Position numbers and translations under genes: made by a program
In this document: positions 39,346 through 48,136 of the stretch, piece after piece
Numbering within the stretch: the stretch's first letter is position 1
How the letters are laid out: the number at the start of each line of letters is the position of its first letter
Source: Haloarcula nitratireducens
GTDB taxonomy: Archaea; Halobacteriota; Halobacteria; Halobacteriales; Haloarculaceae
Assembly: GCF_019599505.1 (NCBI RefSeq)
Contig: NZ_RKLT01000001.1
Coordinates: 682,001-746,000, forward strand
Length of the DNA: 64,000 nucleotides
Direction: 5' to 3'
The notes under the pieces: model-generated
What the model was told of the DNA's origin: nothing
Database searches by the model: none
Seen by the model: only the letters and a program-made list of their open reading frames with translations

Positions 39346-39539
39346 ACACCGTGCTACGTCAGCGACCGAATAAAAGTAGGGACATTAGTTGAGGCAGTAT
39401 CGCTCGTGTTATCACTCATCGATGGGGTCAGACGAGGTCGCCTCGCATCTCCTCTATCGTCGAGGCACACGACTAGACCGTCACGGCGACGGCCGGGAGC
39501 GACGGCGAGTAACTGTTCGCTCTCTCGATCCTCTCCGTC

Positions 39540-40460
39540 TCAGTCGTACTGTTCGCAGACGCGTTCGACGCCCTCCTCGAAGGAGATCGTCGGCTCCCAG
39601 CCCGTCGCCTCGTGGATCTTCCAGTAGTCCGCACAGGTGTCGTGGACGTACACGTCCTCCGGGATGGGGTTGTCTTCGTACACCGGTTCCACGTCCGTTC
39701 CGAGCGTCTCGTTGAGCACGTCGACGAGATGGTTGAAGCTGTACTGCTCGCCGGTTCCGAGGTTGTAGATGCCGTTCAGTTCGCGGTCGGCCGCGAGCTC
39801 GAGCCCGCGAACGACGTCGTCGACGTGCGTGAAGTCGCGGGTCTGCGTGCCGTCGCCCCAGATCACGGGGTTCTCGCCGTTGGCGATGTCGTCCGCGAAC
39901 TGCGCGATGAGGTTGGCGTACTCGCCCTTGTGCGCTTCGGCCCCCTCTTCCATCCCCTGATACACGGAGAAAAAGCGCATCCCGGCCAGCGACACGTCGT
40001 AGTGATTGTGGAAGTACTCGGCGTAGTTCTCCCGAGCGAGCTTCGACGCCTCGTAGCCGGTGTTCGCGTGTACTTCCATGTCCTCCGGCGAGGGTTCGGT
40101 ACGGTCCCCGTAGATAGAAGACGTCGAGGCGTAGACGACGGTGTCACAGCCGTCGTCGCGGGCCTGCTCGACGACGTTGACGAACCCCTCGACGTTGACG
40201 CGAGCGCCCGTCGTCGGGTCGTCTTCGTGCATCGCGTACGAGGACAGCGCGGCGAGGTGAAACACGACGTCCACGTCCGTCGGCAAGTCGTCGTCGAGGA
40301 CGCTCCGCTCGACGTATTCGACGTGCTCGTCCACGTTGTCGACCGTCCCGAGATAGCCGTCGTCGAGCGCGACGACGTCGTTTTCGGCCGCGAGCGAGTT
40401 CGCCAGATTCGAGCCGATGAAACCGCCGCCGCCGGTCACTAAGATCCGCTTGTCCTGCAT
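39540..40460 (-). CDS. NAD-dependent nucleotide-sugar epimerase/dehydratase
   Basis: 306 residues from ATG 40460. NAD-binding VTGGGGFIGSNLANSL, the catalytic Ser/Tyr/Lys set in VVYASTSSIYGD and YEASKLARENY, and the substrate loop RFFSVYQG. Extended SDR of the UDP-glucose 4-epimerase type. It probably supplies a nucleotide sugar for surface glycans, although it is 14 kb from the aglB cluster. Upstream in-frame codons are rejected because the Rossmann strand begins at residue 4. Confidence 0.85.
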   Translation of the reverse strand: MQDKRILVTGGGGFIGSNLANSLAAENDVVALDDGYLGTVDNVDEHVEYVERSVLDDDLPTDVDVVFHLAALSSYAMHEDDPTTGARVNVEGFVNVVEQARDDGCDTVVYASTSSIYGDRTEPSPEDMEVHANTGYEASKLARENYAEYFHNHYDVSLAGMRFFSVYQGMEEGAEAHKGEYANLIAQFADDIANGENPVIWGDGTQTRDFTHVDDVVRGLELAADRELNGIYNLGTGEQYSFNHLVDVLNETLGTDVEPVYEDNPIPEDVYVHDTCADYWKIHEATGWEPTISFEEGVERVCEQYD

Positions 40461-40584
40461 ATCTGTAGGAGGTCTGTCGGTTCGTAAATCCGTATCGCTT
40501 TCGGCTCCTGCGGTTAGCCGGCAAAATCCGCGGAGGACGGCCACCACCGTCGCCTTTAAGGACGGCTAAACCGAACCATCGACT

Positions 40585-41118
40585 ATGTCATCAATCGAAC
40601 TGACTCCCAGTCAGAAAAATATTCTGCAGGAGCTCGTAAATCTATACCGCGAGAGCGAGACAGCAGTCAAGGGCGAGGACATCGCGGAGAAGGTCGACAG
40701 GAACCCGGGCACGATCCGGAACCAGATGCAGAGCCTGAAAGCGCTCCAACTGGTCGAGGGCGTTCCCGGCCCGAAAGGCGGGTACAAGCCGACCGCGACG
40801 GCCTACGACGCGCTGCAGATACAGGACATGGACCAGGCCGCCGAGGTCCCGCTGCGTCACAACGGGGACCTCGTCGAACACTCGAACGTCGAGGAGATCG
40901 ACCTGACGAGCGTCCACCACCCCGAGGAGTGCCGCGCCGAGATCCAACTGCAGGGCTCTATCTCCGCGTTCCACGAGGGCGACTCGGTCACCGTCGGCCC
41001 GACGCCCCTCTCGAAACTCCAGATCATCGGGACCCTGGAGGGCAAAGACGACACCAACAACAAGCTCATCCTCACCATCGACGACATGCGGGCCCCCGCC
41101 GGCGAACCCGAACACTAG
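40585..41118 (+). CDS. Winged-helix transcriptional regulator (Rrf2-like), 177 aa
   Basis: Residues 5-75 form a winged helix (TPSQKNILQELVNLY ... GEDIAEKVDRNPGTIRNQMQ ... GVPGPKGGYKPTATAYDAL). The C-terminal half is a beta-rich domain (EIDLTSVHHPEECRAEIQLQ, VGPTPLSKLQIIGTL). No cluster-binding cysteines of classic Rrf2 are present. Leaderless: TATA CTTTAAGG at 40554-40561. It is divergent from the epimerase gene and may regulate it. Confidence 0.75.
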   Translation: MSSIELTPSQKNILQELVNLYRESETAVKGEDIAEKVDRNPGTIRNQMQSLKALQLVEGVPGPKGGYKPTATAYDALQIQDMDQAAEVPLRHNGDLVEHSNVEEIDLTSVHHPEECRAEIQLQGSISAFHEGDSVTVGPTPLSKLQIIGTLEGKDDTNNKLILTIDDMRAPAGEPEH

Positions 41119-41126
41119 TCGGTCTC

Positions 41127-41133
41127 TTTTTTT
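41127..41133 (+). terminator. T-run terminator
   Basis: Seven consecutive T residues, 9 bases after the regulator stop. A typical archaeal oligo-T termination signal. Confidence 0.5.
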
Positions 41134-41214
41134 CTCCGCCCGGTGTGCGTGCGTCTCTCACCCCTGACTCACGTTACCACGGTTTAGCCGGTCGCTGATG
41201 GCGATTCCGTAGCC

Positions 41215-41222
41215 TTTGTATC
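41215..41222 (+). promoter_or_regulatory. TATA box of ndh
   Basis: TTTGTATC, centred about 26 bases before ATG 41245, so the transcript is predicted to be leaderless. Confidence 0.45.
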
Positions 41223-41244
41223 ACCCCACCTCCGAGACGAGGGT

Positions 41245-42408
41245 ATGAGTGACAAGGTCGTCGTGCTCGGTGCTGGCTACGCCGGTGCAGGCGCTATCAA
41301 GAGCCTCGAAGACGAACTGAACGGCGAAGCCGACGTGACGTGGATCTCCGATACGGACTACCACCTCGTGCTCCACGAGTCCCACCGCTGCATCCGGGAC
41401 CCGACGATCCAGGACAAGATCTCCATCCCGGTCCACGAGATCAAGGAGCCGACGACCAAGTTCGTCCAGGCCACCGTCGCCGACATCGACACCGACGACC
41501 GCGAGGTCGTCTTAGACGACGACTCGACGGTCGATTACGACTACCTGCTCGTCGGTATCGGCTCGCAGACCGCCTTCTTCGGCATCGACGGTCTCGAAGA
41601 GCACGCCCACACGCTCAAGAGCCTCGGCGACGCGCTGGGCATCCACGACGCGGTCCAGCAGGCCGCCCGCGAGGCCTCCCAGAGCGACCCCGCGCAGGTC
41701 GTCGTCGGCGGTGCCGGCCTCTCCGGCATCCAGGCCTCCGGCGAGATCGCCAAGTTCCGCGACGAACACCGCGCGCCGATCGACATCCACCTCGTCGAGG
41801 GCCTGGACGACGTCTTCCCGGGCAACGACCCCGAGCTCCAGGGCGCGCTCCGCAAGCGACTGGAGGCCCGCGACGTCAACATCATGTGCGGCGACTTCAT
41901 CGGCGAGGTCGACGAGGAGACCGTCTACATCGGCGACGAGGAGGAACTCGACTACGACGTGCTCATCTGGACCGGCGGCATCACCGGCCGCGACTGCGTC
42001 CGCGACGTCGACCTGGAGAAAGACGAGCGCAACCACCGCATCCACTCCGAGGGCGACTTCCAGACCGAGGACGACCGCGTCTTCGCCATCGGCGACTGCG
42101 CCCTCATCGAGCAGCCCGGCGACCAGCCCGCCCCGCCGACGGCACAGGCCGCCTGGCAGGCCGCCGAGGTCGCCGGCGAGAATCTGGCTCGTGCGGTCCG
42201 CAGCCAGCCCCTGAAGACGTGGACCCACAAGGACAAGGGGACCGTCATCTCCGTCGGCGACGAGGCCGTCGCCCACGACGTGAAGGGCGTTCCCATCGAC
42301 ACCTTCGGCGGTCTCCCGGCGGAACTGCTCAAGAAGGGCATCGCCACCAACTGGATCAACGACGTCGCCGGCCTCGGTCGCGCCCTGAAGGCGTGGCCGG
42401 ACATGTGA
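41245..42408 (+). CDS. ndh: Type II NADH dehydrogenase (NAD(P)/FAD-dependent oxidoreductase)
   Basis: 387 residues. FAD-binding VVVLGAGYAGAGAIKSL, NADH-binding VVVGGAGLSGIQASGEI, the LIWTGGITG stretch and FAIGDCALIEQPGDQPAPPT with the FAD-pyrophosphate Asp. The C-terminal KKGIATNWINDVAGLGRAL part is the membrane-association region in this family. It passes electrons from NADH to quinone without pumping. Followed directly by a composite hairpin element. Confidence 0.88.
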   Translation: MSDKVVVLGAGYAGAGAIKSLEDELNGEADVTWISDTDYHLVLHESHRCIRDPTIQDKISIPVHEIKEPTTKFVQATVADIDTDDREVVLDDDSTVDYDYLLVGIGSQTAFFGIDGLEEHAHTLKSLGDALGIHDAVQQAAREASQSDPAQVVVGGAGLSGIQASGEIAKFRDEHRAPIDIHLVEGLDDVFPGNDPELQGALRKRLEARDVNIMCGDFIGEVDEETVYIGDEEELDYDVLIWTGGITGRDCVRDVDLEKDERNHRIHSEGDFQTEDDRVFAIGDCALIEQPGDQPAPPTAQAAWQAAEVAGENLARAVRSQPLKTWTHKDKGTVISVGDEAVAHDVKGVPIDTFGGLPAELLKKGIATNWINDVAGLGRALKAWPDM

Positions 42409-42654
42409 AGACCACCTTTTTCTTCGTCGGGTCGCCGTAGGCGACCCCTCCTCGAAAAACGTGGGCGAAAAAGGCCGGAAGCGCGGCGACGCCGCGCTTC
42501 CGGTGAAACCACGCCTCACGTCGCTCGGCGCGGTATGCTAGTCCCGTCAGCCTGCCCTTCCCCGTCTTCGTGAGCGGAGCGAATGAAGGCTCGTCAGAAC
42601 GAAGTTCTGAGGGTGTCTTCGCGCGACGGAGCGCGCTCTCGGCCATAGCCTCCG
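42409..42654 (+). repeat. Composite hairpin element, copy A (after ndh)
   Basis: Begins at the ndh stop with AGACCACCTTTTTCTTCGTC. A perfect 8-bp hairpin follows (42429-42436 with 42440-42447), then the linker CTCGAAAAACGTGGGCGAAA, then a perfect 13-bp hairpin (42475-42487 with 42491-42503). The rest holds smaller hairpins such as CAGAAC/GTTCTG near 42596-42610 and GCGCG-type palindromes. It shares its start and linker with the copies beside psmB and purM. Confidence 0.6.
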
Positions 42655-43479
42655 CTACCGCTCTATCGAGAGCCCGGCGTGCCAGCCGTCGGCGTCGGCC
42701 TCTTCGACCGCTTCGTCCATCCGTTCGAGATATGTCACCGCGAGGCTGGCGCACTTCGCAGCCTTGCGCTCGCCCTCGGTGCGAAATTCGCCGGTCTCGC
42801 GGTTGGCGTAGACGGTACAGACCGCGCCGGCTCGTAGGCCGTAGATGCTAGCGAGCGTGAGGATACTCGCGGCCTCCATCTCGAAGTTGTAGACGCCGGC
42901 CTCGCGGAGTTCGTCGATTTTCGCCTCGCTGTCGCGGGCCTCGAAGCCGTCGAAGCCGGGCCGCGACTGGCCGGGGTAGAAACTGTCCGTCGAGCAGGTG
43001 ACGCCGAGGTGGTACTCGTAGCCCAGTTCCTCGGCGGCGGCGACGAGCGCCGAGACGACGCGGTGGTCCGCGCTCGCGGGGTAGTCCTCGCGGACGTACT
43101 CCTTGCTCGTCCCCTCTTGCCTGACCGCGCCGGTGGTGATGATCAGGTCGCCGACGCCGGCCTCGGGTTGGATGGCTCCGCACGAGCCGACGCGGAGGAA
43201 GGTGTCCGCGCCGACGCGGGCCAGTTCTTCGACGGCGATGGCGGCGGAGGGCGAACCGATCCCCGTCGACGTGACCGAGACGGTCGTCCCCTCGTGGGTG
43301 CCCGTGGCGGTGCGGTACTCCCGATGTTCGCCGACGACCTCGTGGTCGTCCCATCCCTCGACGACTTTCTCGACGCGTTCGGGGTTACCCGGCAGGAGGA
43401 CGCTGTCGGCCACGTCCTCGGGACCGACTTCGAGGTGGTACTGCTCCTCGTCGTTGGGGTCCTCGCTGTCGCCGGTCAT
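42655..43479 (-). CDS. udp: Nucleoside phosphorylase (uridine phosphorylase type)
   Basis: 274 residues of the PNP/UDP family: VLLPGNPERVEKV (phosphate loop), VTSTGIGSPSAAIAVEEL, FLRVGSCGAIQPEAGVGDLI and the ribose-binding GVYNFEMEAASILTLA. It cleaves nucleosides with phosphate to base and ribose-1-phosphate. Its start overlaps the cytidine deaminase stop, so the pair handles cytidine to uridine to uracil plus ribose-1-phosphate, consistent with nucleoside catabolism in haloarchaea. Confidence 0.88.
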   Translation of the reverse strand: MTGDSEDPNDEEQYHLEVGPEDVADSVLLPGNPERVEKVVEGWDDHEVVGEHREYRTATGTHEGTTVSVTSTGIGSPSAAIAVEELARVGADTFLRVGSCGAIQPEAGVGDLIITTGAVRQEGTSKEYVREDYPASADHRVVSALVAAAEELGYEYHLGVTCSTDSFYPGQSRPGFDGFEARDSEAKIDELREAGVYNFEMEAASILTLASIYGLRAGAVCTVYANRETGEFRTEGERKAAKCASLAVTYLERMDEAVEEADADGWHAGLSIER

Positions 43480-43862
43480 CTGTCCAGGTGCGACCGTGAG
43501 ATCGTGGTCGGGAGCAGTTCGCCCAGCGTGTACTCCTTGGCGTCCTCGCCGTCGGTGTAGATACGGAACGACGCGTCACAGAACTCCGAGAGGGTCTGCC
43601 GGCACATCCCGCAGGGCGTGACGCCGTCGCGCTCGGCAGAGGTGACCACCAGTCGCTCGAACTCGCGGTGGCCGTCCCTGACTGCGCTGCCGATAGCGAC
43701 TTCCTCGGCGTGGAGGCTGTTGCTGTAGTTTGCGTTCTCGATGTTACAGCCGGTGTACACCGAACCGTCGGCCGTCTCGATGGCCGCGCCGACGCGGTAC
43801 TCGGAGTAGGGGGCGTAGGAGGACTCCATCGCCTCGCGGGCGGCTTCCAGCAGGTCGTCCAT
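43476..43862 (-). CDS. cdd: Cytidine deaminase
   Basis: 128 residues. Zinc motifs SLHAEEVAIGSA (His ligand and catalytic Glu) and TPCGMCRQTLSEF (two Cys ligands), with the substrate stretch YSEYRVGAAIETADG near the N-terminus. It converts cytidine or deoxycytidine to uridine. Coupled to the downstream phosphorylase gene by a 4-base overlap. Confidence 0.93.
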   Translation of the reverse strand: MDDLLEAAREAMESSYAPYSEYRVGAAIETADGSVYTGCNIENANYSNSLHAEEVAIGSAVRDGHREFERLVVTSAERDGVTPCGMCRQTLSEFCDASFRIYTDGEDAKEYTLGELLPTTISRSHLDR

Positions 43863-43913
43863 ACCGACGGGTCGGTCGGGTGAGGCAAATACCCACCGGC
43901 GGTTTCACCGCCG

Positions 43914-45269
43914 TTACTGGGCGAACTCGATAGCCGCCTCGACGACGGACCGAACCTCGGCGACGAGTTCGTCCACGTCGTCGCTCTCGGCGTAGATCCG
44001 CACGTAGGGTTCGGTACCGCTCGGGCGGACGAGCGTCCACGCGTCGTCGGGGAAGGAGAGGCGGACGCCGTACGCCGTCGAGACGCTCGCCTCGGGGAAC
44101 GCCTCGGGCAGCGTCTCCTCGATACGGACCATCGCCTCGGCCTTCCGCTCGTCGGGACAGTCGACGCTGACCTTGCGGTAGGGGCGTTCCGTGACCGTTT
44201 TCCGTCGGTCTTCCAGCGATTCGGCGGCGAACAGCCGCGTGAGGACCGCGGCGCTGACGACGCCGTCGATCCAGTCGCCGAAGGCCGTGTGGAGGTGTTT
44301 CCACGGTTCGGCGGCGAAGGCGATCTCGGTATTCGCGTCGCCGGCCGCCCGTTCGCGGGCGACGCCCTCGTGGAGCGCCCCCAGATGGACGCGCTCGACG
44401 CGCCCGCCCGCCGCCTCGACCCGTTCGTCGATGCGTCCCGAGGCGTTCGGCGTCGTGACGACCACGGGGTCGTCGGCGGCCGACGCCCGAACGTAGTGTT
44501 CGGCGAGCATCGCCAGGACCGTGTCCTCGTGGACCACCTCGCCGTCGCCGTCCACGACGACGATTCTGTCGGCGTCGCCGTCGTGGCCGATGCCGAAGTC
44601 GACGTCCGTCGCGGCGACGAACGACCGGAACTTCGAGAGGGTTTCGGCCGTCGGCTTGCTCCCCCTGGCCGGGAAGTAGCCGTCGACGTTGGCTTCCGTC
44701 GCGCGGACGTCGGCACCCAGCGCGCCGAGGACCTGCGGCGTGGCGACGCCGGCCATCCCGTTGCCGCAGTCGACGGCCACCGTCAAATCCTCGGGGTCCG
44801 CCCCGTGCCCCCTCGCGTACTCGGTGACCGCCTCGCGGTACGCCGGGAGGACGTCGGTCCGTCTCGGTTGGCCCCACTCGCCCCACGCCGTCGGCCCGTC
44901 GGCGTCGGTCATCCGGTCCTCGATTCGACTCTCCGCGTCGCCGTCGTACTCCTGCCCGTCCTCGAACAGTTTGATACCGTTGTCCGCCGGTGGGTTGTGA
45001 CTCGCCGTCACCATCACGCCCCGGCGGCCCCGCGAGGCGTAGGCCAGCGCGGGCGTCGGGACCTGACCGACCGAGACGACGTCGGCTCCGGCGCTCTCCA
45101 GTCCGGCAGTCAGCGCCGCGGCCAGCGCGGGCGAGCTCACCCGCCCGTCGTGACCGAGCGCGAACTCCCCGGCGTCGCGGCCCGCCGCCCGCCCCACTCG
45201 AAGCGCGAGTTCGGGGGTCACTCGCTCGACGACGTCCCCGCGGATTCCGGCAGTCCCGAACAAGTTCAT
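43914..45269 (-). CDS. glmM: Phosphohexomutase (phosphoglucosamine/phosphomannomutase family)
   Basis: 451 residues from ATG 45269 (MNLFGTAGIRGDV). Catalytic serine in VMVTASHNPPADNG (Ser90), metal loop GHDGDADRIVVVDG and phosphate-binding VRPSGTEPYVRIYAE. It interconverts hexose-1- and hexose-6-phosphates. Which sugar is used (glucosamine, mannose or glucose) is not certain, so the symbol is tentative. It would feed nucleotide-sugar synthesis. The TATA box at 45291-45300 fixes the start. Confidence 0.85.
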   Translation of the reverse strand: MNLFGTAGIRGDVVERVTPELALRVGRAAGRDAGEFALGHDGRVSSPALAAALTAGLESAGADVVSVGQVPTPALAYASRGRRGVMVTASHNPPADNGIKLFEDGQEYDGDAESRIEDRMTDADGPTAWGEWGQPRRTDVLPAYREAVTEYARGHGADPEDLTVAVDCGNGMAGVATPQVLGALGADVRATEANVDGYFPARGSKPTAETLSKFRSFVAATDVDFGIGHDGDADRIVVVDGDGEVVHEDTVLAMLAEHYVRASAADDPVVVTTPNASGRIDERVEAAGGRVERVHLGALHEGVARERAAGDANTEIAFAAEPWKHLHTAFGDWIDGVVSAAVLTRLFAAESLEDRRKTVTERPYRKVSVDCPDERKAEAMVRIEETLPEAFPEASVSTAYGVRLSFPDDAWTLVRPSGTEPYVRIYAESDDVDELVAEVRSVVEAAIEFAQ

Positions 45270-45290
45270 ATCCGTTACTCCGGCCGGTTC

Positions 45291-45300
45291 CTGTATAGTT
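45291..45300 (-). promoter_or_regulatory. TATA box of the phosphohexomutase gene
   Basis: AACTATACAG on the minus strand, centred about 26 bases before ATG 45269. Leaderless transcript expected. A long upstream open frame is therefore not translated. Confidence 0.5.
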
Positions 45301-45620
45301 CTCCCGCTCTCGGGACGAATAGAGCAATGGCGCGCACCCTCGCGATTCACAGACCGCGAGGGACGAGTCGCGCAGCGTCGGCGAGCGACGCAGTCGGTTG
45401 GGGAAGCGTGTGGCTGTTGAGCGCCGCTATGCGAGAGATCATCCGAGCGAACGGAGTGAGCGAGGTTCACCGGAATCGCCGGCGGCGATTCCGGTTGTTT
45501 TTCCCCACGTTCATCAGAGCGAAGCTCTGATGCAGCCCATCAGAAGTCGAAGACTTCTGAGGACGTTTTTGCGAGGAGTGGTGAGCGCGACGCGCTCACC
45601 CGACGAAGTAAAAAGTGGTC
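45301..45620 (-). repeat. Composite hairpin element, copy B (after psmB)
   Basis: Read on the minus strand from the psmB stop: GACCACTTTTTACTTCGTC, a 9-bp hairpin (45581-45589 with 45591-45599), a linker with AAAAACGT, hairpins at 45541-45559 (8-bp, loop GAA) and 45512-45532 (9-bp, loop GAA), then GAACGTGGGGAAAAAC and an 11-bp hairpin at 45470-45494 (loop GGC). The remaining 140 bases hold more GC-rich inverted motifs. Same order of modules as copy A, with two extra hairpins inserted in the linker. Confidence 0.6.
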
Positions 45621-46337
45621 TCAGAGCAGCTCGTCGAAGTCGTAGCCCTGGATGTCGACGCCGTCGCTCGTGACCTCCGCGAGGAAGATGCCGTTGCCGG
45701 AGCCGGTGTCGCGCTCGGCGGCGGCCTTGATCGAGGCGGCGGCGACTTCGCGGGCTTCCTCGTTGCTCATGTCGTCCTCGTAGCGGTCTTCGAGCGTCCC
45801 GTAGGCGACGGTGAGCCCCGAGCCGGTGACGGTGTAGTCGTCTTTCATGACGCCGCCCGCGGGGTCGATCGAGTAGACGTGGTGGCCCTTCTCGTCGACG
45901 CCGCCCAGGATCGGGTTGATGGCGAAGAAGGGGCCGCCGCGGGCGAAGTTGCCCGCGAGCGTCGAGAGCGCCTGCATGCTCATCTCCTCGCCGCGGCGGG
46001 CCTCGTAGAGGTTGACCTCGGCGCGAAGCGAGCGGATAAAGGACTGTGCGCCGCCGACGCTACCGACCAGCGTCAGCGCCGCCGTCGGGTGGATCTGCTC
46101 GACCTTCTGGACGTTCTTGTTCGAGACGAACCGGCCGCCGAGCGACGCGCGCATGTCCGTGGCGATGACGACGCCCTCGCTGGTCGTGATGCCGATGGTC
46201 GTCGTCCCGGTCTTGTTGACCTTCTCGTCGTCGCGGCCGCTCTGTTCGGGCAGCGACCCTACCTCCGGTTCGTAGGGGTCGGTCTGGAACTCGTCGGCCG
46301 TCTGGGGGCGTGAGAAGTCGGGAGTCGTGTCTCTCAT
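45621..46337 (-). CDS. psmB: Proteasome beta subunit
   Basis: 238 residues. An N-terminal propeptide of 44 residues ends KTG, and cleavage exposes Thr45 (TTTIGITTSEG) as the catalytic nucleophile. The conserved Lys in ATDMRASLGGRFVSNKNVQK region, GSVGGAQ and the SxGS-like TGSGNGIFLAEV follow. It forms the inner rings of the 20S proteasome with alpha subunits encoded elsewhere. Followed by the composite hairpin element. Confidence 0.95.
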   Translation of the reverse strand: MRDTTPDFSRPQTADEFQTDPYEPEVGSLPEQSGRDDEKVNKTGTTTIGITTSEGVVIATDMRASLGGRFVSNKNVQKVEQIHPTAALTLVGSVGGAQSFIRSLRAEVNLYEARRGEEMSMQALSTLAGNFARGGPFFAINPILGGVDEKGHHVYSIDPAGGVMKDDYTVTGSGLTVAYGTLEDRYEDDMSNEEAREVAAASIKAAAERDTGSGNGIFLAEVTSDGVDIQGYDFDELL

Positions 46338-46360
46338 TACCGTTCCGTATCACACCGGCG

Positions 46361-46371
46361 CTGATAAAACC
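46361..46371 (-). promoter_or_regulatory. TATA box of psmB
   Basis: GGTTTTATCAG on the minus strand, centred about 29 bases before ATG 46337. The leader would be at most a few bases. Confidence 0.45.
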
Positions 46372-46412
46372 TCTTTTTGTGGTGAGGCTGACCGCCTCCC
46401 GGCCAGTTTCGT

Positions 46413-46583
46413 CTACGCTCGTGCCTCTTCGTAGGCGTCGTTGAGCCCGGTCACGGCCCGGTCGATCGGGATTCGCAGGCCGAGGCGTTCGGTGACCATC
46501 GCCAGGGGTAGTAACACGATGCCGGCGAGCAGCGTGAGTTGATACAGCACGAGCAGCGTCGCGGGGTACAGTCGGGCTTCCAT
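46413..46583 (-). CDS. Small membrane protein, 56 aa
   Basis: ATG 46583, chosen because CTTATATCGG at 46611-46620 is a TATA box that puts transcription start near 46590. The protein starts MEARLYPATLLVLYQLTLLA, one hydrophobic helix (about 6-30), and ends with an amphipathic RAVTGLNDAYEEARA tail. Unknown function. It is divergent from nothing obvious; the 275-base gap upstream holds no other clear gene. Confidence 0.6.
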   Translation of the reverse strand: MEARLYPATLLVLYQLTLLAGIVLLPLAMVTERLGLRIPIDRAVTGLNDAYEEARA

Positions 46584-46858
46584 CGTCCCTCGATAGCTGG
46601 CAGGGAGAGGCCGATATAAGTATCTTCTGCCTGTATCAGCAACATACAACTACGTTCGTGAGGGATAGTCACGCCGCCGTACAGCGATTAAACCAGACTT
46701 GGTGAAAGGACAAGTAGATGAGAGATAGTCGGCCGAGGGAGCGTAACTGGAGCATTGGAACGGCTCGGCGTTCTCGTAACTTATGGCGATAGTAACGGTG
46801 ACGTGCGCAGCGGGCGCGAATCAAAACTAACGAGTAGCGCGACTGTGTGACTCTTCGT

Positions 46859-47230
46859 ATGAACTACCTGGTGGCGATGGAAGCAGCCTGGTTGGTCCGT
46901 GACGTAGACGACATCGACGACGCCATCGGCGTCGCGGTGAGCGAGGCCGGCAAGCGCCTCAACGAGGCCGAGATGGACTACGTCGAGGTGGAAGTCGGCG
47001 CGACCGGTTGCCCCGCCTGCGGCGAGCCGTTCGACTCCGCGTTCATCGCGGCGGATACCGCCCTCGTCGGATTGGTGCTGGAGATGGACGTCTTCAACGC
47101 CGAATCGACCGAACACGCCCAGCGCATCGCCAAGAGCGAGATCGGCGGCGCGCTCCGGGACGTCCCGCTGAAGGTCATCGAGGTCTTCGAAACCGAGGAG
47201 GACGACGACGAGAGCGAAGACCGAGCCTGA
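46859..47230 (+). CDS. DUF555 (UPF0212) family protein
   Basis: 123 residues from ATG 46859. The family signature is [20 protein letters not shown] at the N-terminus and a zinc-knuckle [20 protein letters not shown] in the middle, with [20 protein letters not shown] after it. Conserved in euryarchaea without known function. The acidic tail [11 protein letters not shown] is a halophile feature. An in-frame codon 12 bases upstream is less likely. Confidence 0.88.
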   Translation: MNYLVAMEAAWLVRDVDDIDDAIGVAVSEAGKRLNEAEMDYVEVEVGATGCPACGEPFDSAFIAADTALVGLVLEMDVFNAESTEHAQRIAKSEIGGALRDVPLKVIEVFETEEDDDESEDRA

Positions 47231-47291
47231 ACGAGGCGACCGAACACCCCGAGCCGGTGGCTTTTTGTATTACCCATAGTTATCGTGGGGC

Positions 47292-47834
47292 ATGGACTTG
47301 CCCACGCCCGACGATCTGCGGGAGCGGCGAAACGAGCTCGACCTGACCCAGAGCGAACTGGCCGAGCGAGCCGACGTCTCCCAACCGCTCATCGCCCGTA
47401 TCGAGGGCGGCGACGTGGACCCGCGGCTCTCGACGCTGCGACGCATCGTCAACGCGCTCGACGAGGCCGAGGGCGGCATCGTCAGAGCGCGCGACGTGAT
47501 GAACTCGCCGGTCGTCGGCGTCGCGCCCGACGACTCCGTCCACGAGAGCAAGCAGCTCATGGACGAGAAGGGGTACTCGCAGGTTCCGGTCATCCGCGAC
47601 GGCGCGCCGCAGGGCCTCATCGGGAACTCGGACATCCGCCAGCGGCCCGAGGAGAACGTCGGCGAACTCCCCGTCGCCGAGGTGATGCACGAGTCCATCG
47701 CTACCGTCGAACCCGACGCGACCATCGACGAGGTGGACGCGTACCTCAACCACAATGCCGCCGTGATGGTCGTCGAAGACGGCGAGACGATCGGCGTCAT
47801 CACGGAGGCCGACATCGCTCGAACCGTGAGTTAG
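47292..47834 (+). CDS. XRE-type helix-turn-helix regulator with two CBS domains
   Basis: 180 residues. HTH at about 8-60 (LRERRNELDLTQSELAERAD, QPLIARIEGGDVDPRLSTL), then a CBS pair: RDVMNSPVVGVAPDDSVHES and AEVMHESIATVEPDATIDEV, ending VITEADIARTVS. CBS pairs bind adenine nucleotides, so this is probably a regulator that senses energy state or S-adenosylmethionine. The target is unknown. Confidence 0.88.
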   Translation: MDLPTPDDLRERRNELDLTQSELAERADVSQPLIARIEGGDVDPRLSTLRRIVNALDEAEGGIVRARDVMNSPVVGVAPDDSVHESKQLMDEKGYSQVPVIRDGAPQGLIGNSDIRQRPEENVGELPVAEVMHESIATVEPDATIDEVDAYLNHNAAVMVVEDGETIGVITEADIARTVS

Positions 47835-47934
47835 CTCGTGGTACGCGCTCCCATCTCCTATCCTCTCTTTTGAATATCGGTGAAAACGGTCTTTTCTCCG
47901 CCGTAAACGCGCCCTAACCGCGAGAACGGTCCAG

Positions 47935-47945
47935 ATATTATATAC
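47935..47945 (+). promoter_or_regulatory. TATA box of the 53-aa gene
   Basis: ATATTATATAC, about 26 bases before the predicted transcription start near 47967, 7 bases ahead of ATG 47974. Confidence 0.45.
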
Positions 47946-47973
47946 TGGTCGTCGCTGGAGTAGCAATCGAGAC

Positions 47974-48135
47974 ATGCCATCGACGGACACCTCTCTGGAT
48001 TTCCACCTCGAAGCGGCGCTCGCCGCGGCCGAAGACGAGACGACGTTGTATCACCTGCGCCAAGCGATGCAGTTGCGCATCGCGGAGAACGAAGACGTCA
48101 CCGACGAACGGCCCGGCGGCCCCCTCTCCGCCTGA
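47974..48135 (+). CDS. Small acidic helical protein, 53 aa
   Basis: ATG 47974 to TGA 48135, with a strong TATA box upstream. The sequence starts MPSTDTSLDFHLEAALAAAE and continues TTLYHLRQAMQLRIAENEDV. It is predicted to be mainly alpha-helical, soluble and acidic. No family recognised with certainty. The displaced purM end begins one base after its stop, on the other strand. Confidence 0.6.
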   Translation: MPSTDTSLDFHLEAALAAAEDETTLYHLRQAMQLRIAENEDVTDERPGGPLSA

Positions 48136-48136
48136 G

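Noticed and set aside
42409..42654. Protein-coding reading of the spacer after ndh
   Set aside because: Open frames cross it by chance, but the sequence is explained by perfect hairpins and the shared linker rather than codons.
45270..45470. Extension of the phosphohexomutase frame to 518 codons
   Set aside because: The enzyme's conserved start MNLFGTAGIRGD is at 45269, and the TATA box at 45291-45300 lies within the extension.
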